The translations under genes and the position numbers were made by a program. From positions 124,001 to 188,000 of the forward strand of contig KV918829.1 of assembly GCA_002049455.2 (NCBI GenBank): a DNA stretch of 64,000 nt, read 5' to 3'. This document shows, one piece after another, positions 58,185 to 64,000 of this stretch (its first letter is position 1; each line of letters opens with the position of its first letter). The DNA comes from Porphyra umbilicalis (lineage: Eukaryota; Rhodophyta; Bangiophyceae; Bangiales; Bangiaceae). Under the pieces are notes generated by a model. That model worked only from the letters and a program-made list of their open reading frames with translations, searched no databases and was not told where the DNA came from.

Positions 58185-60727
58185 TTATTCGTCTTCATCG
58201 TTGCATTCAGATGTACGCTCCTTGGCGCACTCCGCGTCCACAGTGTCTTCTATGGCATGCATATCCTCTTCTAGTCCCAGCCACCCCTCCACGACCAACT
58301 CTTTCTCGGCAACATCCCCCTCCCCAAAGCACTCTTGCGCAACTGTGCACGTACCCATCATACCCAGGATCTCACACACGTCGTCGTACACGGGGCGAGA
58401 CGAGGTGCGGTACTATCCATGCTCTGCGATGACGCGCGCCTCCATCGACAATGGCAATATGCATGCCTTCGCCCAGCAATGCGCTATCGTAGCGGGCGTC
58501 ACTGCGTCCCACTCCTCCCGGACAATCTCTGCCACGTCCTGCAGATGAGCGGCGGCGCCGTCCCGGACGCCCAAGACGGGCCGAGTGGGCGCAGCTTGGC
58601 GCCGGGGGCGCCGAGAGCACCGGCGAGCCGGCCCGGAAGGGGTTGGGGGGGGGGAGCGCTTTTGCTCGACCCACAAGTTGGGTCTCGCTGCCAGAGCCAA
58701 GTCAGCCGCCGTTGGGCCCGGCAAGCCGACAACGGCAGGTGGCCGGTAGACGGGCGCCGTGCTAGGAACCGTGGCAGCGCCTTGCGCGGCGGGAGCCGGG
58801 GTGGGGGGGGGGGCACCGGCGTCGTGGTCGTAGCGGGGTTGCGGGGTACGCTTGGTAGGTCCACCAATGGCAGTGTCCCGGGTGGCACCCCAGATTGGGA
58901 AATTCTCGTCGCCGAAGAGGCGCCAAAGCTCGTACCGCTAAAGCCGACACCAGCCGCCAATGAAGCTCGGGCAGCGCTCGACGGCGTCCAATCCATGGTT
59001 GCACCGTTCCCGAACACAGTGCCCGGCGGCATAGGAGAACGGAAAAATGAACTGGCCGCGCTAGCGCCAATATCTAGCACCGCCAGTCTCACCAGAGGCC
59101 CCTCGCGCACAGCCACAGCGGTCGCGCCAGCGCCCAGCTGCGGGGAAACGAGCACCGCGGGCGGCCCCGGCGGGCCCGTCGCGCCGATCGGCCCCGCCCC
59201 ACCCACAACCCCGGAACCAACCGCGCTGGCAGCTACCGCAACCCCAGCAGGCGCGCCCTGCTTCGCCTCTCCGCACCCACGAGACGGTAATGAGGGTGCA
59301 GGAGTGCTGGCCTCTGGTCCGGAGGGGGGTCTCGCAGCAAGAGCTGCCTCCGCCGCCGTCGCGGTCGCCGCCGTTGAGGCGGCAGAGGCGGCTGCAGCTT
59401 CTTGTCGTCGTCGCTTTTCAGGGAATGCGCGCAGAACCAGTGAAATAAGACGCTTCTTGTAGCGCCGTTTCAAACACGCAATGATGCCTGCGTCCAATGG
59501 TTAGTGGACAGATGTCACGTTGAGTGGTAGAGGGCAGATCTTGACGCCGTCGCACTCGAGTTCTGTGTGTGCCCCACAGTTGTCGACGATCAGGATGACC
59601 GGCGAGCGCGTTCTTGCACGTACTTCTGGAACAAACACGGTGTTGAACCACTTCTCGTACACGACAGCGTCCATCCAAGCCGATTGTTGTGAAAAGTACG
59701 GTAAGTGGCAGTTGGCACGCGGGGGCTTGAAGCACAGAGGCACGGCGGCGGAGCCAATGATCGCGACGGGGATCTTGTGGGAGCCGGTGGCATTACATGC
59801 CAGGACGAGGGTCACGCGATCTTTGGCCTTCATTGCCTTAGAGCCACGCGCCCGCCTTCGTCTACCCGCCGCAATGTAGGACCGGTTGGGAAGACACCGG
59901 TATTGCAAACCAGTTTCATCCATGTTGTAGATGTGTTCTGGGTCATAGGTCGCCAGATCTGCCCGTATTTCGGCCATCCGCCGCTCCCCTAGGCGTACAG
60001 CCTCGGCCGCCGAGCCCGCCTGGCCCCACAACTTGACGCTCTTGAGTCGGTGGCGGGAGGCCCATCGTTGGATGAACCCAGGGGATCCGAAAAACCCCTC
60101 CGAGCCGAGTTCTGTGGCGATCTCCCTCGCCCTTATTTCGAGCACCGCCATCGTCATTGGTAGGTCCGCCCCGCCCATGGTCTCGATACCATCAAACCAG
60201 GTCTTGAGGGCGGCATCAATCCCCTCAAACTTCGACCGAAGGGTACGCGTGGAGTTCACCGGCTCGCCGTCGCGTGCACGTTTCAAAAGCCGGGCACGCT
60301 CTGATGGATTACACGTGCGTCTTGCGGCCGAAAGGGAGATGTCCTTGGGGAAGGCTGCCCGCAGCGACCGCCACGTGTAGGCGCCGGTGTCGTACATGCG
60401 GACGAGGTCAATCTTGTCGCCCAGGGTCAGGGTGACCTTCGGTTTTCGAGACGCCGAGGGGGGTGAGGATGCACCCCTGACACCAGGTGTCGGTGGCTGC
60501 TGTGTGGTCGCAGCCGGTTGACCCACCGGTTGTCGAGTTCGTCGTGGGTTTGTCCGGGGAGGCGCCGTCGAGTTAAAATGCACCGCCCCGGCGGCAGCAG
60601 CTGCCGCTGATGCGATACTGACCGCATGCAGCGTCTCGCTAGATGGGCCATCGAGTACCTCATGCACCGCCGCCTCTGCCGCCGCGGCAGCGAGAGCCCG
60701 CGCCTCGCGCGGCACTCGAGGAGCCAT
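58185..60727 (-). pseudogene. pogo/Tigger-type (CENP-B/DDE_1) transposase, broken
   Basis: ATG 60727 (MAPRVPREARALAAAAAEAA) opens the frame. After a Pro/Ala-rich start come a CENP-B-like helix-turn-helix region (LTLGDKIDLVRMYDTG near 60400) and the DDE endonuclease domain: HIYNMDETGLQYRCLPNR, KDRVTLVLACNATGSHKIPV, SPVILIVDNCGAHTE, then NVTSVH. A TAA at 59501-59503 stands where the family has the Gln before PLDAGII, which follows in the same frame (PLDAGIIACLKRRYKKRL). The C-terminal block VREEWDAVTPATIAHCWAKA lies further on in another frame, beyond a probable intron whose acceptor is near 58539 (CATCTGCAG). A TAG at 58413-58415 interrupts it before an acidic tail ending at 58185. Two stops make activity unlikely. 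The element's terminal repeats were not found. Confidence 0.8.
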
Positions 60728-61113
60728 CAGAGGCAAGGAGGTGTGCAGTTGCCACCGCACACCGAGTGTCTTGTCAGGACAAGTGGTGGGTGCCAGAGGA
60801 TGGCGGGGGGACAGGGGGGGTCGGGGGGGAGACAGCTGTGACGACGATGGTCGTGAAGACGGTGGGTGCGGGGCAATATCACCGTCGTCGTCCGCCGTCG
60901 GCGGCTGTGTTTTTCGCTTGTCTGTCGACAATCGCTAAATCACGATCGAGCGAGAAATCTAGTATCTTGGCCTCCTCAGCAGTCGATCTCATTCACTTGT
61001 AGAACACCCTGTTCGCCAACTGAATGACATGTAAGTGCATTCTAACTGTATAGTCGCTCGCGTGGAGCGATTTAGGGGGGGCCTGACGGCCAAGTTACCG
61101 CGGTTCAAGAACG

Positions 61114-61152
61114 CGTCAGCCAGCCAGTCAGCCAGCCAGCCAGCCAGCCAGA
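61114..61152. repeat. CAGC tetranucleotide microsatellite
   Basis: About nine CAGC/CAGT units in a row in noncoding DNA, right of the transposase. Confidence 0.7.
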
Positions 61153-61362
61153 CTGTTCGCCTCCGTTACAAAAGTCAGCAGGGCCTGCACGAATTCAGCC
61201 GAGTCATCGGCTGTACTGGTCACAATGGCCAAAATCGCCTGTGTGCATCCTCACCGGTATGACTTTCAAAGATTGAGCGCTTCTTTGGATGATTGTGTTA
61301 ACTCTGTTAGCTCTGCTACAAGTCTGTGGTAAGTTCGTTTTGCTTTTCGTTGTGCTTCCCAG

Positions 61363-61796
61363 TATTGCTGATCCCCCAATTTTGTCCTCATCGCCAGAGA
61401 ACGGGAGTGCAACAGCAATGCAGGGACGTTTGTGATTGGCCAAGAGGAGCAACAGGAGGGCGTGTCGGGTCCCGTCTTTACAGAATGTGCCCGTACGGCC
61501 CGTAAACACACAATCGGCCCAGTCGTTCTTCTGAGATTATCTGAGAATCCTGAAGAAAATCTCGATAACTCACTGCTCTGGGCTACTTTACCACATGAGA
61601 CGACTGAGAAAGGAAGAATATCTCAAGAAAACGGAGAATCTCGATTCTCCACGGACCTGGCGGTTGGAGAGCCAATGGTGCGTCGAAGATACGCACTCTG
61701 CAGCTGTTTGATGCTGTTCTAGACCAATGGTTGGCCTGTTTTACACAGCAGTCCTGGTCTTGGCCGATGAGGACAAAATTGGAGGATCAGCAATAT
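61363..61796. mobile_element. 434-bp MITE-like element with ~35-bp inverted ends
   Basis: 61363-61397 (GTATTGCTGATCCCCCAATT start) and 61761-61796 are inverted repeats with about two mismatches and one indel. The ends share a CAAAATTGG-(A/G)-GA-CAGCAATA core with the perfect ends at 3687-3861, so they look like one family. Left of it, 61200-61295 resembles (inverted) 3575-3685 beside that element. No coding capacity. Confidence 0.6.
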
Positions 61797-62457
61797 GTAT
61801 GTGATGATGGTTTATGAAAGTACTGTTCGAGTGCGTAGAAGAGTGCAGCATAGGGTTGTTATGTAAGCCCCTATTTTGGGGGCGCTGTGCGTATTTGCGC
61901 CCTATGAGCGCCTTAACAGCGCCTACCAGCGGCCCCAGCGCCCTAAGCGCCCTCGGTAGCCCCCCATCAAATACAGCTGTAGCCCACCATGCTTTTCCGG
62001 ATCGAGGAGTCGATTTCTTGTGAATAACCAGATTCAAGGAGACTTGACCTCATCTGTGGCGCTTGACTTTAGAAATCTCAGTTTTTTTGTGCAGTGCCGA
62101 ACGGAGCTAGAGGAACTCAAAGGTCGAGGCTTCCAGGGCCGCTTGGTTCAGAAGTAGCCTACCAATCCATGCGGACTGCCCCTGAGAGAGCGATTTCGTG
62201 CAAGGCTCTCCGTCCAGGTCGAACGTACCTGACATTTGTTCTTGGACAGATACAAGCGCTACGTGACAAGGAGAGAAGCATGAAGATCGCAGGGAGCACC
62301 ATCAGAAAGAGCACGTCAAAGAGCATAAGGTGTTTGTCTCATCTTGCAAACTCGTCAAGCCTCATAAGATGAGAATTCTAAAATAAAGCGCCACATCTGA
62401 TCTTTCCGAAGCAGCCGACGGAACAAGTCAAGAGGGGGGCGTATCCGCGGTGGGGAT

Positions 62458-62567
62458 AACAGGTCATCTGGGCGGAGGGGTGTAGTTTGACCACGCCTTG
62501 CAACAACGCCTGGACAGCGTTGTTGCAAGGTGTTGTCAAACTGCACCCCCCCCCCAGATGACCTGTT
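62458..62567. repeat. 110-bp foldback hairpin element
   Basis: Arms 62458-62509 and 62517-62567 (AACAGGTCATCTGGG start, GATGACCTGTT end) are near-perfect reverse complements around a 7-base loop. The innermost 14 bases (CTTGCAACAACGC with its partner) pair perfectly; differences are mostly within the C/G-rich middle. Different in sequence from the 7251-7370 hairpin but alike in size. Confidence 0.75.
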
Positions 62568-63838
62568 TTGCAATGCTCGATTCTGAGGAGCCCTGCGAAG
62601 GGGCCAGGTCCCCATGCTATGGGACGATTTTTCTTCTTTGATTACCTAGGGCAGGCTTCAGTTTGATTTCCGCGCGGTTTTAGTGTACTTGTGGAATTAA
62701 CACGTGTTCAAGAAATCCATTTCAGTGCTCCTGTAGAATCTCAGACGGTCAGACTTGATCGTTTGCTTCGAAGTGAACGTACCGGCGGTGTCCGTCGCTC
62801 TCCGTACGGACGCGACCACTCGGCGGTAGTCGTGGAACGCCTTGTGTGCTGCGGCGGCGATGCGTGGGAAAGCGCCGCGTCGGAGTACTGAGTGGAGCTG
62901 TGCAGAGGGCTCCGTGGGGCACCGCCTACGGGGTACTAGTCACTAGAGGCAGACGAGCAAAAAATGTAATGGGGACGGTGGAGTCACGGTAAGGGAGATG
63001 GCCGCCGCGGCCGCCGCCGCACGCGCGGGTCGGCGTCGGGTGACACACAGACAGGGTGCGCAGGGCGGGGCGTGGCGGCCGGCCACGGCCGCGTCGCGCC
63101 GCCATGAGGCTGCACTGACCGTGCCTTCGCGCAGTGTGGGAGTGTCACCACTGCTGGTGGCCGCGCGCTCGGCACGGACGCGCGCACCACAGCGGGTCGT
63201 GGCCGCCGTTGCGATCACTGCGAGTCGGGGCGGACGGGGGCGACGCGGCCGCTGTCGGCCACACCCGCCGCTGTGGCTGACGACTGCGACGGGCGCGAGG
63301 CACCCGCCCGCGGGCGGCACCGCCGCCAATACCAGGGCGGCGCGCGGCGCCGCGGCGGGCGGTCACTTGGGGGGGAGTGCGGGGGGGGGGGGGGGGCGCC
63401 CGCCCGTGTGTATCCGTGGCGACAGCGGCGCTTCTGCCCGGCGGCGGCGCGTCGGATGGCACGGGCATGCGGGTGACGACGCGGGAAACCTGCCGTCCGG
63501 GGCTGGTGCCGCCGCTGCCGCGGCCGCCGGTTGGTGGTCACTGGCCGGCGATCGTGCGGCCTGGGGTGCCGCCGCCGACGCCGCCGCCGGCGCAGCGCAC
63601 AACGTGTCTCCCCTGGGCGTCGCTCGGCGGCCACGGCCGCGCCACGGAGAGGGTGGCGTCAAAAACTCGCACCGCACCTGCGGTAACCTGTGCAGCGGTG
63701 GTGCCGCGCTCGTCGTCAAGTGACGAGACGCCCGGTGGCCGCTCGCCCTCAGGCGTCGCGTCGCCGTATATGGCGGTGGTGCCCTCTGCACCCCCTACTC
63801 GCCCGGTGCTCAATCCCGCCCCCCCCCCCCCCCGCACC

Positions 63839-64000
63839 ATGAATGTCGCTGCATCCGCGGCGGAGCCGCCGCCATCGTTGCCGCCATCACCGCCATTGTG
63901 GCGGCCGCTGGCACCGCCGCGCGTCGGCGGCGGCGGCGCGGGGCACGGCACGAGTCGCGTCGGGCGGCGGGCGGTCGGGCGTTGGCAGTCCCGGCGTGTC
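63839..64000 (+). CDS. Possible gene start running off the window
   Basis: ATG 63839 in a good context (CACCATGAA) after a 15-C run opens a frame to the window edge. It reads MNVAASAAEPPPSLPPSPPL, then Arg/Gly-rich sequence with one acidic residue, like a plastid or mitochondrial transit peptide. Nothing diagnostic follows within the window, and such composition is common by chance in this GC-extreme stretch. Confidence 0.25.
   Translation, partial: MNVAASAAEPPPSLPPSPPLWRPLAPPRVGGGGAGHGTSRVGRRAVGRWQSRRV

Larger units (their letters stand above)
60728..63838. other. Intergenic region with MITE-like elements, no supported gene
   Basis: Normal-GC sequence to about 62.9 kb with the MITE-like element at 61363-61796, a CAGC microsatellite and the foldback at 62458-62567, then a GC-extreme stretch from about 62.98 kb. 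Frames lack protein signatures. Confidence 0.45.

Noticed and set aside
58185..60727. Reassignment of TAA/TAG to Gln
   Set aside because: Other genes in the window end properly at TAA or TAG (eL41, COPB2, CHRD gene, aminotransferase), so the two stops in the transposase are better read as mutations.

Overview
The window looks like nuclear DNA of a GC-rich, intron-poor eukaryotic alga, most likely a bangiophyte red alga (Porphyra/Pyropia type). The reasons are a putative phycobilin lyase with a transit-like leader, plastid-type LL-diaminopimelate aminotransferase and FZL-like GTPase, several Arg/Ala-rich acid-free N-termini, very high GC with GCC-rich reading frames, and few introns (those seen have GTACGT-like donors). 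The organism call is inference; the gene calls rest on motifs read directly.

Left part (1-24 kb): a broken NB-ARC protein tail at the window edge; a long GC-extreme stretch with small foldback elements; an Ala/Pro/Gly-rich plastid-type orphan protein (minus, 7938-11391); a PH-domain protein kinase (plus, 13163-16105); a remarkable cobyrinate amidase/BtuF-like/DUF5522 fusion (minus, 16393-20090); a HAD-family phosphatase (plus, 20569-21210); and an ABTB1-like ankyrin/double-BTB protein (minus, 21335-23824).

Middle part (24-48 kb): a tentative terminal exon of a small spliced gene; MsrA in two exons; a palindrome-rich low-GC insert (27.3-28.3 kb); a secreted CHRD-domain repeat protein; mitochondrial-type ribosomal protein uS19; coatomer beta' (COPB2) whose first coding exon seems to be only the ATG; a dynamin-like FZL GTPase; a HEAT-repeat phycobilin lyase; the 25-residue ribosomal protein eL41; and a YIPF1/2-type Golgi membrane protein transcribed head-to-head with LL-diaminopimelate aminotransferase.

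Right part (48-64 kb): a membrane-anchored trypsin-like protease, a tandem duplication, an orphan multi-pass membrane protein, a palindrome- and minisatellite-rich 3 kb, a decayed pogo/Tigger-type transposase, MITE-like elements, and a GC-rich edge with a possible gene start. The genes are mostly unrelated housekeeping or organelle genes, as expected for a eukaryotic chromosome. A recurrent feature is that coding frames change exactly at long C or G homopolymers. I read this mainly as homopolymer length error in the assembly, so these genes are annotated as whole loci with the break points listed.
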